Shown piece after piece: positions 22,516-39,953 of a stretch of 64,000 bases of DNA. The first letter of the stretch is position 1, and the number at the start of each line of letters is the position of its first letter. The translations under genes and the position numbers were made by a program. The notes below the pieces were generated by a model. The model searched no databases and had not been told where the DNA came from. It saw only the letters and a program-made list of their open reading frames with translations. Source of the stretch: Cordia subcordata (Eukaryota > Streptophyta > Magnoliopsida > Boraginales > Cordiaceae); contig JAPTOF010000002.1 in NCBI GenBank assembly GCA_028554755.1, forward strand, positions 7,861,001 to 7,925,000, read 5' to 3'.

Positions 22516-23382
22516 TTAATGACTGAGTATGTTCAAAAGAGATACTCTTCTTTTGATCAAACTCCTGAAAATGGTTTCCAAGAGTTCTTCAAGCTCCTGG
22601 ATGGTCATCTCCATCATCCTTAGTTGCTTCATGATATTTTTGATAGCAGCAACCTTGATCTCCTTGGAGGACTTTTGTTTGATCAAGGCAGACAATGCGT
22701 CATGGATATTGCCTTCTTGTTCTATGTCACTATGAACTCGTTTTGATTGCACAAATTTGTTAACCAATGACCAACCTCTTTGATTTGACCTGTCTTTGCT
22801 TCCACACAAGTACAACAATACAGATTTCAAGACTGAGAAGCTCATAGTTTCTGATTCGTCCAGCATGGTCACTGTTGAGAGATGGTTGTCTTCTTCATTC
22901 ACTGAAGCCACAAAGCACTTCTTTTCTGAAACTTCAAGATTTTTCGTGCACTTGGTAATCATCTTGTTGACTTTCTTTTTTGCAGTTGCATAAGCATCAA
23001 TATCATGTGCTATGCTAGATTCTCCACCTCCATTTCTGCGGAGAGCTGATTCGAACTCCTTAATAGATTCCTTCATGTGAAGCATGATGTCCTTAGCAGT
23101 ACTACAGACATCCAGCAATCTTATTGATCCATCCAAAATTTCATCTGCCCATTTTTTAGATGGTTCAGCAGATAGTTCTTGTTGGACTGATGGAAGCAGG
23201 ATGAGATCATCAAGGCTCTCATGTAAATCCTTGAGGCTTGCTAAGTTGCTGCACACTAAAGATGTTGAAAAGCATGTTGTATCAGTAGACTTTAATCTGC
23301 ACAAATGATCCTCAATATTGGCAACGATGGGGTGAGATCTGGTTGGCAAACTGTTTGATCGAGCATGACCAAAACTAGCCAT
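22516..23382 (-). CDS. DUF241 domain protein, copy 7, promoter disrupted
   Basis: Intact single-exon frame of 288 codons, start MASFGHARSNSLPTRSHP at 23382, end RRVSLLNILSH. It has the full family layout: RSNSLP motif, SIRLLDVCSTAKDI, ESALRRNGGGES, and IEQEGN (two residues shorter than the IEQEQEGN of copies 2-6, shared with copy 8). Only 90 bp upstream of the ATG the sequence is interrupted by a 2.4-kb LTR-type element in what is the TATA region in other copies. Its upstream block therefore now lies about 2.7 kb away. Coding capacity is intact; expression may be lost or driven from the element. Confidence 0.9.
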   Translation of the reverse strand: MASFGHARSNSLPTRSHPIVANIEDHLCRLKSTDTTCFSTSLVCSNLASLKDLHESLDDLILLPSVQQELSAEPSKKWADEILDGSIRLLDVCSTAKDIMLHMKESIKEFESALRRNGGGESSIAHDIDAYATAKKKVNKMITKCTKNLEVSEKKCFVASVNEEDNHLSTVTMLDESETMSFSVLKSVLLYLCGSKDRSNQRGWSLVNKFVQSKRVHSDIEQEGNIHDALSALIKQKSSKEIKVAAIKNIMKQLRMMEMTIQELEELLETIFRSLIKRRVSLLNILSH

Positions 23383-23472
23383 CTTCTTTCAGTGAACAGC
23401 TCGTGGAGAGAAAATTCACAACTTGAATCCTGAAGAATGGTGTTGAAGCTTCCCTTTGCTACCAGCTGTATA

Positions 23473-25875
23473 TGTCACGCCCCCAAATCCACCTACCTGA
23501 ACTCGGGGTCGTGATCGCCACGAGCTTAAGAAGATCGCTCCTCCTAAGCCCGCAAGGCTCTAAAATGCAAGACAGAAAACTAAAACTCACAAATATTTCC
23601 ATCAGAGCACCAACACCATCATGGCTAGTTATTTTCCAAGTCTGGATTATTTCCCAACTACAAAGAAATCAAGGCTAGTTAAATTACATTAGCATCGCCA
23701 TTAGGGTCCTCTCTAGAATAACCCAAATCATCACCCCTGCAAATTCATGTAAATAATATAATGAACGAAACAAAGCTCAGTAAGTGGACACCCGGGATGA
23801 GACCTACGAGTGGTCCTAACCAAAGACACCAGATCGGAATCAATAACAGACACCAGGAAATAGCAGAATCCAGACAGACAGAAGTCACTTTCAGATAAAC
23901 TAATAAACAAAACAAAGTCAAACCAGAGTGTAACTCAAAGCTGTGATATTAATACTAAATTCACCCTATACACCATAACAGATAGGCATTTATTCGCCTC
24001 TTCCTCTCACGGTGGAACTCCCACCGACGAGGGCATAGAAATCACACCTCCGTCCAATGAACCATCTCCCACTGACAGGCACAGAACAGAACAGATATAT
24101 ATCGGCAGTTTCACCCGCCGGCTGGGTGTCACAGCTCTAAGGATCATGGGATCATAATACACTGAATAATTCCAGAATCATGGGATCCCAACACATCAGA
24201 TACAGGCTCAGAATTCTGATTTACGCACTGACAATTCGGACTGAGAAAATAAAAATACTCAGAAAACCCAAATCAAGCGAAAAGGAAAGGGAACGAAATA
24301 CCAGAGTACAAATGGGTAGTCCAACTTACCTTGATCCAGTTATTAGCCAAACATTCTTCTTCCCTAATAATTATAACAATTCCTAATTTAGAATTATCAC
24401 AAAGTACCAAATATAGAGCCAAAACTCATGCTTACATAATAAGAGTATTAATAAAGAAATAGTCTAGAGAATCAATGAGAATAACTCACTGAAGGGTATA
24501 ATAAGAGGAAATCGTAACACTAATTACAATTAAGGCATGTGACATAGGACATGTTAACAGCATAGTAATTCCGTTCGTACATTTGACGCAAATAACATCC
24601 AGTAGCCTAATAAGTTTATTTCTAACAATACCACAGAGCATTTGAGTTTCAACTCAAACTGAGGCATAAACCATGAAATGAAATAACAATAATATTAATA
24701 ATAATAATAATACTAATAATAATAACCCATCAAACACAAGCTAAGATAATAGTATCAAATTAACATAATGTAAGTTCTATACTATTCCATGGATATACTT
24801 AATGAAGTAGCGTCTCCATACCTAATAAATTCATCATTCACTATCATTACCCAAAATCTATTAATTTACTCAACCTTAAACATTACCCGTGATAACGTAA
24901 TAATTTGACTTTCTTGGTCCAATTCATGTTAGTCTATTTAGTTCATATCAAAATCCATCCTTGTAAAATTGCCAGTTTTGCTTTGGTTCCTTTATTAATG
25001 TTTCTTTTTCTTCTTCCTCTACCAACAGTAAGCACATCGCGATCTAACCAAGCTAGGCCTCACATGTCATAAATTCCCTTTTGTATTAGTTTTATAACAC
25101 CAAACATACACCATAGATAAACATATCTATATGCATACATACATGGTTGACTCAAGGACAAACCAATTTCTTAACCAAACTCCAACTTTTCACCATCTTT
25201 AACTGCAACTACTACCACCCCTACATGCACGCACCATATAGACATACATACACACACGCAGAGACACATACACACACGGACATGCACACGGCTGCACCCA
25301 TGGCAGAAAGGAAAGTGTTAAGCATGCTTATATATCTCAAAATTATCAATTTTCTTGATGGACAAATGAGTTTAAACCTATACTAGGAGCATATATATAT
25401 ATATACGCACACGTATATAAGCATTTAAACAGTAACATGCCAAGATATTCATACACAAAATAAAGTGATAATACTTACTTAATTAACCCAAGATGATGCC
25501 CCTAAGCCTTAAAATCTTGATTTCTTCTTCTTTCCCTTTTTTTCCCCCTTTTCTTTCCTCTTCTTTCTTCTCCTTACCCGAGTGTGTGAGTGTGTGTTTT
25601 TGGGTTTGGTAGAAAAAACCGAAAAGAGAAAGACAGAGAGATGGGTCTTGGTCCTTGATATTATCCAAACAAAAATAAGATAACACTTTTGCACATAAGT
25701 CCCTCGAGTTTTGTTATTTACTAACCCACCTCAACACTTGTCATGACACAACACCACATACAAGCACTAATACAAACACACATACACACGTGGAAATCAA
25801 AAGCAAAGGCAGCCACTTATTTAGTTTTCTTTCTTTCTTTCTTTTTTTTTTTTTTTTTTCCTTCCGGGTATTACA
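23473..25875. mobile_element. LTR-type insertion in a DUF241 promoter, 2403 bp
   Basis: It begins TGTCACGCCCCC and ends CTTCCGGGTATTACA, with the exact 5-bp duplication GTATA (23468-23472 and 25876-25880). It is strongly similar to 2476-5350 over the first few hundred bases and again after the nested inverted repeat of that element. It carries CA-rich (about 25245-25290) and CT-rich (about 25520-25590) tracts and a T run near the right end. No gag or pol frame. It lies in the TATA region of copy 7. Confidence 0.87.
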
Positions 25876-27214
25876 GTATATAAGGAGATGAACAAAGTCA
25901 GGAAACAAAGAGAATATCCTCCAAATACATGTCTCATCACTGCTGCTAAAAACGTTGACATGATTTGCAAATGCAGGTAATTTATTGGATTACATGCATC
26001 TCAGTATAATATGTGTATTTGAAACCAGAAGCATTTGGAATCTTGACAGCCTAGAAGCTGCTTCAATGTTGATGGCACATTGATCAGCTCACTGATAATC
26101 ACAAACTATGCATTATTATGAGTATTATATGAAATAATTGTAATATTACACGAGTACATACCCCCATGGATTCATACAGGAAAAGACCAGTGCCTAACAT
26201 TTCGTATGAGCCAACATTTTACAAGCTGATATGATGGATCTCAATGCGTAGTGTTAATTATTCGGGAACAGATGGAATCTTACAGCTTTAAATTGATTTA
26301 AATTATTGACTATTCATCAATGTCACATGTTTGTCAAGCTAATCAGGCAAGTAATCTGTGTCTTACATTAACCAAGCGTACAACGATTTTGGAAATTAGT
26401 TTTGTCACATTGCACTTGCAATTGCAATTGCAATTGAAGCCAAAATTTGAAGAGACTATACATTTCAAAGCTCTAGATACTGGCTATGCATATCTGATGT
26501 GAAAATTGCAAAATACCGCGTTTTCTAACAGATGCATGTCCTAAAGTTACAAACAGCAGACGAGTTTTTGTTATGTGTGTCGTAGGCATATAGGAAACAA
26601 GATCATAATATACTCAAAATGACCAAAATGAAGAACCGAAAAGAAAAAGAACCAATTACACTTGGTTCGAGGCATAATGGCAGAATCAAACAGAATTTCC
26701 AGACGGACTAATATGGAGGGAGAATTAGTTTTCCTCAAGTTGACCCCGAAATTACAAGTAGTCTGAGCAAGGTTGTGTTTTTGACTAATAGAGTTCAACT
26801 TCTACTTCTGAGCCAAAATTAAGAATCCCAATATAGTTCAATATATACACTAGATAGAGGAATGATCCTTGGCTTTTTCTTTTTAGGATTCATTTGCGGC
26901 AACCATATTTGTCTTTCGTAATAATCTTAAGAGTTGTGAACACCTTAAGCCACATAAGAACCAAGTTACTCTATAAGCATTTGCATAGGATTGTATTTCT
27001 CTACATACTGACACTTGTTTTCATGTAAATCTGAGAACATATATAAATAGGCCATATAAAAAGCTGAAATTATGAAACAAAAATTTTGATGTACTTGTAT
27101 TTTTCTATTAATATGTAAATGGATATTTTTGTATAACTTTACAGTGATTTACAAAATGCGTAGGACAAAATTGTTTTGGGATTCAATTTCCCAATGATGT
27201 ATGAAGAGGAGAAG
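25876..27214. other. Original upstream flank of DUF241 copy 7
   Basis: No gene. This is the displaced upstream region of copy 7: GTATATAAGG at its left edge (the retained TATA), distal block at about 26147-26238 (ACACGAGTACATACCCCCATGG, CATGCA core altered), then the 3' flank of copy 8. The whole stretch closely parallels 28168-29472, so copies 7 and 8 were duplicated with their flanks. Confidence 0.6.
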
Positions 27215-28081
27215 TTAATAGTTGAGTATGCTTAGAAGAGATACTCTTCTTTTGATCAAACTCCTGAAAATGGTTTCTGTTAGTTCTTCAAGCTCCTGGA
27301 TGGTCGTCTCCATTATCTTTAGTTGCTTCATGACATTTTGGAGAGCAACAGCCTTGCTCTCTTTGCAGGACTTGGACTTGATCAAGGCAGATAACGCGTC
27401 ATGGATATTGCCTTCTTGTTCTATGTCACTGTGAACTCTTTTTGATTGCACAAATTTGTTAACTAATGACCAACCTCTTTGCTTTGATCTGTCTTTGTTT
27501 CCAGACAAGTACAACAATACAGATTTCAAGACTGAGAAGCTGATAGCTTCTGATTCGTCCAGGATGCTCACTGTTGAGAGATGGTTGTCTTCTTCACTCA
27601 TTGGAGCCACTAAGCACCTCCTCTCTGAAACTCCAAGATTTTTAATGCTCTTGGTAATCATCTTGTTGACTTTCTTTTTCGCGGTTGCATAAGCATCAAC
27701 AACATGTGCTACACTAGATTCTCCAAATCTATTTCTGCGGAGAGCTGATTCGAGCTCCTTAGCATATTCTTTCATCTGGAGCGTGATGTCTTTAGCAGTA
27801 CTACAGACATCCAGCAATCTTACTGATCCATCCAAAATTTCATCTGCCCATTTGTTTGATGGTTCAGAGGATAGTTCTTGCTGGACTGATGGAAGCTGGA
27901 TCAGATCATCGAGGTTCTCATGTAAATCCTTGAGGCTTGCTAAGTTGCTGCACACTGAAGATGTTGATAAACACGTTGCATCAGCAGACTTTAATCTGCA
28001 CAACTGATCCTTAACACTGGCAACTGTGGGGTGAGATCTGGTTGGCAAACTGTTTGATCGAGCATGACCAAAACTAGCCAT
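27215..28081 (-). CDS. DUF241 domain protein, array copy 8
   Basis: Intact single-exon gene of 288 codons, MASFGHARSNSLPTRSHP to RRVSLLSILNY. Closest to copy 7 by N-terminus, the shortened IEQEGN and flanks. RSNSLP motif, SVRLLDVCSTAKDI and ESALRRNRFGES are present. TATA lies at 28168-28176, 88 bp upstream. No internal damage. Function unknown. Confidence 0.9.
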   Translation of the reverse strand: MASFGHARSNSLPTRSHPTVASVKDQLCRLKSADATCLSTSSVCSNLASLKDLHENLDDLIQLPSVQQELSSEPSNKWADEILDGSVRLLDVCSTAKDITLQMKEYAKELESALRRNRFGESSVAHVVDAYATAKKKVNKMITKSIKNLGVSERRCLVAPMSEEDNHLSTVSILDESEAISFSVLKSVLLYLSGNKDRSKQRGWSLVNKFVQSKRVHSDIEQEGNIHDALSALIKSKSCKESKAVALQNVMKQLKIMETTIQELEELTETIFRSLIKRRVSLLSILNY

Positions 28082-28167
28082 CTTCTTCTTATAGTGAACT
28101 GCTTGTGGAGAGAAAATTCACAATTGAATCCTGAAGAATGATGTTGAAGCTTCGCTTTGCTACCAGC

Positions 28168-28176
28168 TATATATAA
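28168..28176 (-). promoter_or_regulatory. TATA box of DUF241 copy 8
   Basis: TATATATAA in the context ACCAGCTATATATAAGGAG. This is the intact counterpart of the site split by the LTR-type element at copy 7. Confidence 0.6.
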
Positions 28177-29472
28177 GGAGATGAACAAAGTCAGGAAACA
28201 AAGAGAATATCCTCCAAATGACTGCCTCATCACTGCTGCTAAAACATTGACATGATTGCAAATGCAGAAAATTTATTGGATTACACGGATCTCAGTATAA
28301 CATGTATTTGAAACCAGAAACATTTGGAATCATGACAGCCTAGAAGCTGACCTACATTGTTGATGGCACATTGATCAGCTCATTGATAATCATAAACTAT
28401 GCATTATTATGAGTATTATACGAAATAATTGTAATAGTGCACGAGCACGTACTCATGGATTCAGACAGGAAAAGACCAGTGCCTAACGTTTCAATTGAGC
28501 CAACATTTTAAGCTGATAAGATGGATCTCAACGCATAATGTTAACAGTTTTTTGAACAGATGGAATCTTACAGCTTTGAATTGATTTAAATTATTGACTA
28601 TTCATCAATGTCACACGTTTACCTAGCTAATCAAACAAGTAACCTTTCTCTTACATTAACCAAACATACAATGATTTTGGAAATTAGATTTGTCACATTT
28701 GCAATTTGAAGTTAAAATTTGAAGAGATTATAGTTTTCGAAGATCTAGATACAAACAAGACACATTGAAATTGAGGAAACTGCATATCTGATGTGAAAAT
28801 TGAAAATGCCGCTTTTTCTAACAGATGCATGTCCTAAAGTTACAAATATCAGATTGGTTTTTGTTATGTCTATCACAGGCATATAGGAAACAAGAACATA
28901 ATATACTCAAAATGACCAACATGAAGAACCAAAAGGAAAAAGAACCAATTACACTTGGTTCACGGTATAATGGCAGAATCAAACAGAAATTCCAAATGGA
29001 CTAATATGGAGGGAGAAGCAGTTTTTCTCAATTTGACCTCGAAATTACAAGTAGTCTGAGAAAGGTTGCATTTTTTACTAGTAGAGTTGAACTTCTACTT
29101 TTGAGCCAAAATAATGAATCCCAATGTTGTTCAATACATACACTAGATAGAGGAATGATCCTTGGTTTTTTTCTCTTTAGGATTCATTTGCAGCAACCAT
29201 ATTTGTTTTTCATACTAATCTTAAGAGTATTGAACACCTTAAGCCACATATAATCCAAATTACTCTATAAGTATATGCATAGGATTGTAAATCTGAAACA
29301 TATATGAATAGGCCATGTAAAAAGATGAAATTTGTGAAACAAAATTTGGATGTACTTGTATTTTTCTATTAATATGTAAATGGATATTTTTGTATAACTT
29401 TACAACGATTTACAGATTGTGTAGGACAAAATTGTACTGGGATTCGATTTCCCAATGATGTATGAAGAGAAG
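28177..29472. other. Spacer between DUF241 copies 8 and 9
   Basis: No gene. Distal block variant at 28437-28526 (GCACGAGCACGTACTCATGG, CATGCA lost). It parallels 25881-27214 over most of its length. Confidence 0.55.
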
Positions 29473-30342
29473 TTAATGATTGAGTATGTTCAGAAGAGAT
29501 ACTCTTCTTTTGATCAAACTCCTGAAAATGGTTTCCAATAGTTCTTCAAGCTCCTGGATGGTCATCTCTATCATCCTCAGTTGCTTCATTACATTTTTGA
29601 TAGCGGCAACCTTGCTCTCCTTGCAGGACTTGTATTTTATCAAGGCAGATAATGCGTCATGGATATTGCCTTCTTCTTGTTCTACGACACTATGAACTCG
29701 TTTTGATTGCACAAGTTTGTTAACCAATGACCGACCTCTTTGCTTTGACCTGTCTTTGCTTCCAGACAAGTACAACAACACGGATTTCAAGACTGGGAAG
29801 CTGATAATTTCTGATTCATCCAACATGGTCACTGTTGACATAAGGTTGCCTTCTTTGTTGACTGAGGTCACAAAGCACTTCTTTTCTGAAACTTTAAGAT
29901 TTCTAATGCACCTTGTAATCATCTTGTTGATTTTCTTCTTTGAGGTTGCATAAGCATCAATATCATGAGCTATGCTAGATTCTCCAACTCTATTTCTGCG
30001 GAGAGCTGATTCGAGCTCCTTAACAGATTCCTTTATGTGGAGCATGATGTCTTTACCAGTACTACAGACATCCAGCAATCTTACTGATCCATCCAAAATT
30101 TCGTCTGCCCATTTGTTAGATATTTCAGAGGATAGTTCTTGTTGGACTGATGGAAGCTGGATCAGATCATCAAGGCTCTCATGTAGATCCTTGAGGCTTG
30201 CTAAGTTTCTGCATATTGAAGATGTTGATGAACATGAGGTATCAGCAGATTTTAATCTGCACAAATGATCCTCAACATTGGCAGCTGCAGGGCGAGATCC
30301 GGTTGGAAAGCTGTTTGATCGAGCATGACCAAAAGTAGCCAT
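29473..30342 (-). CDS. DUF241 domain protein, array copy 9
   Basis: Intact single-exon gene of 289 codons, MATFGHARSNSFPTGSRP to RRVSLLNILNH; it is the outermost array member on the BSK side. The N-terminal motif reads RSNSFPTGSRP, so the R-S-x-S-x-P pattern holds while the following RSHP becomes GSRP. SVRLLDVCSTGKDI and ESALRRNRVGES are present. TATA at 30424-30431. No frame damage. Function unknown. Confidence 0.9.
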   Translation of the reverse strand: MATFGHARSNSFPTGSRPAAANVEDHLCRLKSADTSCSSTSSICRNLASLKDLHESLDDLIQLPSVQQELSSEISNKWADEILDGSVRLLDVCSTGKDIMLHIKESVKELESALRRNRVGESSIAHDIDAYATSKKKINKMITRCIRNLKVSEKKCFVTSVNKEGNLMSTVTMLDESEIISFPVLKSVLLYLSGSKDRSKQRGRSLVNKLVQSKRVHSVVEQEEGNIHDALSALIKYKSCKESKVAAIKNVMKQLRMIEMTIQELEELLETIFRSLIKRRVSLLNILNH

Positions 30343-30423
30343 CTTCTTTTACTGAGCTTGTGAAGAGAAAATTTACAGCTTGAATCCTGAAGAATGATGT
30401 TGAAGCTCTCCATGGGTACCAGC

Positions 30424-30431
30424 TATATATA
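30424..30431 (-). promoter_or_regulatory. TATA box of DUF241 copy 9
   Basis: TATATATA after ACCAGC on the plus strand, about 82 bp upstream of the ATG at 30342. Confidence 0.55.
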
Positions 30432-32136
30432 AGAAGATAAACAACGGGAACAAAGAGAATATTATCCACCCTCATGTCTCATCGCTGCCGGTAAGAATAT
30501 TGACAGGATTGCGCACGAGGGCAATTTGATGGATCTCAAGAGACTCGCTGTACAATTATGAATCTGAAACCAGAAGCACTGGGAATCATGACAGACTAGA
30601 AGCTGAGTCACATTGTCGTTTATTCTTGTGTCACATTGATTGGCACATTGATAATCACAAAATATGCGTTATTATGTTGATAATGTGAAATAATGGTAAT
30701 CGCACACGAGTACATGCTCCCATGGGTTCAGACAGGAATGCAACAGTACAGGTACTAAACATTTCATATGAGCCAACATTTGAAGCTGATAAAATGGATC
30801 TCTCAGATCTCAATTGCATGATGTCTGTAACTTTTGGAGCAAATGGAATCTTACAGCTTTCTAAGTTTCAACTGATTTATTAAAATATTGCCTATTCATC
30901 ACTATGGCTGTACGACACACTTGTCAAGCTATCAAATAAGCATCTGTCTCTAACAATTGTTATATTATATACAACAGGAAAATTATTCTGGAAAGTTAGT
31001 TGTACATAGTATCCCCGGACGCATACCTGCTGCAATCGGTCTCCATTTGCAAAGAAAAATGATGCCTTTCATGTCTGCAAATGCTAACAACAGGCATTTT
31101 GTTTGTCCCTGAAAGAGCAGCTCCAGCTTCTTGTTTCCTGTAGCAGCAAGTTGAAGTCGAAATTAAAAAAACTGTACTTTTTGAGAAGTATATATAGAAC
31201 ACAATGCTTTCCCTATCTCTATCACGGCCATATAGGGAAACTTCCCTCGTATTCATCAATTCACCAACATTAGAACAAAAATAATTCTATAATAGTATAT
31301 CGTTAAGAAGATAACGGGTTGCCTGCACTTCTAGTTGAAGGAACCGGTAAAACAAAGCCGAAAATGGTTGTGGCACATTCAGCCCCTCACTGTGTAACAG
31401 ATCCGTGCAAGAGGAAAGGCCCTTCTGAATGAAAGTGAGGAAAGGCTTGAGTCAGGGCTGTATGGCAGAAGCCACTTGGAGAATCAGATGGCTGTAGCAG
31501 TGGAAGGTAAGTTACAATGTTCAATCCTACTTTTTAGAAAAGATTCACCACACATCTCAGTTGCATACGTTAACCGGGAAATGCTGTCAGGTGAGCGGGC
31601 CAGCGCATTATTGGAGCCGGATGAGTGAAATTGACCCGTTGCCGACTTGACTCTGAGGCGCATTGGAGAGACTTGTTTCTCACCTAATATCGATAGTTGA
31701 TGTCAGTGAAAAGGAGTATTCCATGGCGAAGAGCTGGTAAACAGCGCACATTGAAGAGCTAAGCACATTGTCACCACCCACACTGACATTCTACAAGCAC
31801 TTGCTAAGCTGCCATATAGGAAGAAACTGTTGATGGAGAAGAGTTCATGAGCCTATTCATTGATGCAAGGCTGAGCTATACATCGCCTAGTTTCGTTGTA
31901 CAACCTCAAAACTGAATTTGTATTATAATGATCTACACACAAGTTATACACACGGAAAAATATACCTCACTATTGTACAACAATGAATGAGAATAAGAAT
32001 TACATTCGTCGACTGAGTGATATACGTGAATAAGAATGAAAATTACATTCCTCGACTGAGGGACACGTGAACTCGTCACACTGATACCAACAATCAGCAA
32101 GGACGACAAAAGAATATTACATGCGAACTTTTGTGA
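30432..32136. other. Spacer between DUF241 array and BSK gene
   Basis: The left part is the upstream flank of copy 9 with its distal block (30701-30800, GCACACGAGTACATGCTCCC). Similarity to the array flanks fades by about 31200. From 31260 the base composition is less AT-rich, and a plus-strand stretch 31398-31628 stays open for 76 codons without an initiating methionine at its head. The BSK 3' UTR should occupy the last few hundred bases. Confidence 0.5.
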
Positions 32137-38215
<6,079 letters not shown>

Positions 38216-38378
38216 GACTCGGCCGAGCTGACTCAGTTCAATATGATAATTATAGTTATAATTATGTGTAATTACAATGTTATTTGGATAATTATTGTGT
38301 AATAATCAAGAAATGAAGAACAAGAAGAAAGAAGAAGGAGATGAAGATAGCAGCTTTTTCTTTTATGCGTGTTGTGGG

Positions 38379-38406
38379 GTGTGTGTGTGTGTGTGCGCGC
38401 GCGCGC
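38379..38406. repeat. GT/GC alternating tract upstream of BSK
   Basis: 28 bases of alternating purine-pyrimidine, (GT)n running into (GC)n, about 165-190 bp upstream of the BSK ATG. Such tracts can adopt Z-DNA. It is probably a polymorphic microsatellite in the promoter or 5' UTR. Confidence 0.75.
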
Positions 38407-39953
38407 TTTTAATAATTGTTATTTATTTTTTATTATTGCTATTGATAAGTGTGATTTGGGTTGAGTTGTGATTTTGGTAAATGCATAAGGGTAATAATGG
38501 TATAAAGGTCAATGTTGAATTTTTCAACTTTATGGCGATATTTTGGTCAGCCCAATGTCAACGAGTCTTCTTCAGCTTTTTGCCTTCAAGCTTACTGTTG
38601 ACTGCTGGAAAAAACAAAAGAAAAAACAACAAAGATTTTGACCAATTTTACTCTTTTTTTTTTCCTTATTTCTTCTTTTTCCAGCTCATGAAAACCTAAG
38701 TATATTACGATTAGTAATGGTTGAATATGAGACCATAGGCTCGTTTGAATTATTTTTTTCAAAATATTTTTTTATAATTTTAAAAAAAAAGGTATTTTTT
38801 TGAGGAGATAAAAATTTTAAAGTTGAATTTTTTTAAAAATTTTAACTTTTTTAAAAATTTATCTAAATATTTATTACAAAAAAGCTATGCTTTTTAATTT
38901 TTCAGAGAAGAAACACATTCTCATCAACAAAAAAAAAGGCCAGCCTAAACAAGTTGCCCTATACACGATAGCTCGAAAAGCACACTTGAGAAAAATAAGT
39001 TTTTCCTTTTTGGGTCAAAAAACGTTTCAAACCCTTTCATTATATTATAACTTAATATAAAACATTTCTTATCGTATTATATACATTAAGATTTAAAAAC
39101 AACTACTTTTTCATGGAAACAAATATGACATAAATATAAAAATACCATATTTATTTGATAATCTATATTGTATCAAAACCAACTTTGTTTTGCAACAAGG
39201 AAAATCAAACTGATGGAACCTAACCAATAAAACACCTGGGGGGAGTCCAATTATCAATTAGCAACCTTTGGGTATATAATACATTCTTATACTATATATT
39301 AGTTAAATCGATAACACTCAATTCAAAATAAAAAAAATTTAATTCAAATTCAAGTCATGAATTATATCTATTTTCAACTCTTACCACTTGGTCATCTTAC
39401 AAAACCAACTTATTAATACGCAAACTACAATGCATGGTGAGTTAGTAAGTGGCAGTGATTAGGTGGAGACACCGACAACGCGGATCGAGTCAGTGTGGCG
39501 GCGATCTATTGAAATATTGCGCATGGCTTTGGATTTCCACGCCCGTCTCTCTCTCCGCCACTCACGCACATCCTCGATTTACCTCCCGCAGTTGGCGCCT
39601 CCAGGAGAGGGAGGGTCTCCCTGCTAACCTTTTTTTAAAAAAAAAAAACTACACAATCTGAAGAAACGTAGCAGCTCGTTCGTAGGCTTCGTGAAATTTG
39701 ACGCTTTCCGTTCTTGCGCGCCAACCTCTTAAAACACGGCGCACACAATTTTATTTTCCAAACAGTTTTTTTTTTTAAATAAATAAATTGGAGTTTTACC
39801 GTGATACCCTTCAAAGTTTCGTATATTTGTCCTTATTTGTTTGACGAAGTTTTGAGTCCTTTTCGACATCTGCAGTGAAAAGTCGCGGAAATTAAGGCCT
39901 CGAATGAAAAGTCACCCCCACGTGAGCTTGTCTTTTGAACCTTTTTGTACTTA

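Noticed and set aside
39449..39661. GC-rich patch with a 70-codon frame
   Set aside because: No recognisable motif and a poly-A-coded tail. I noted it as composition only.
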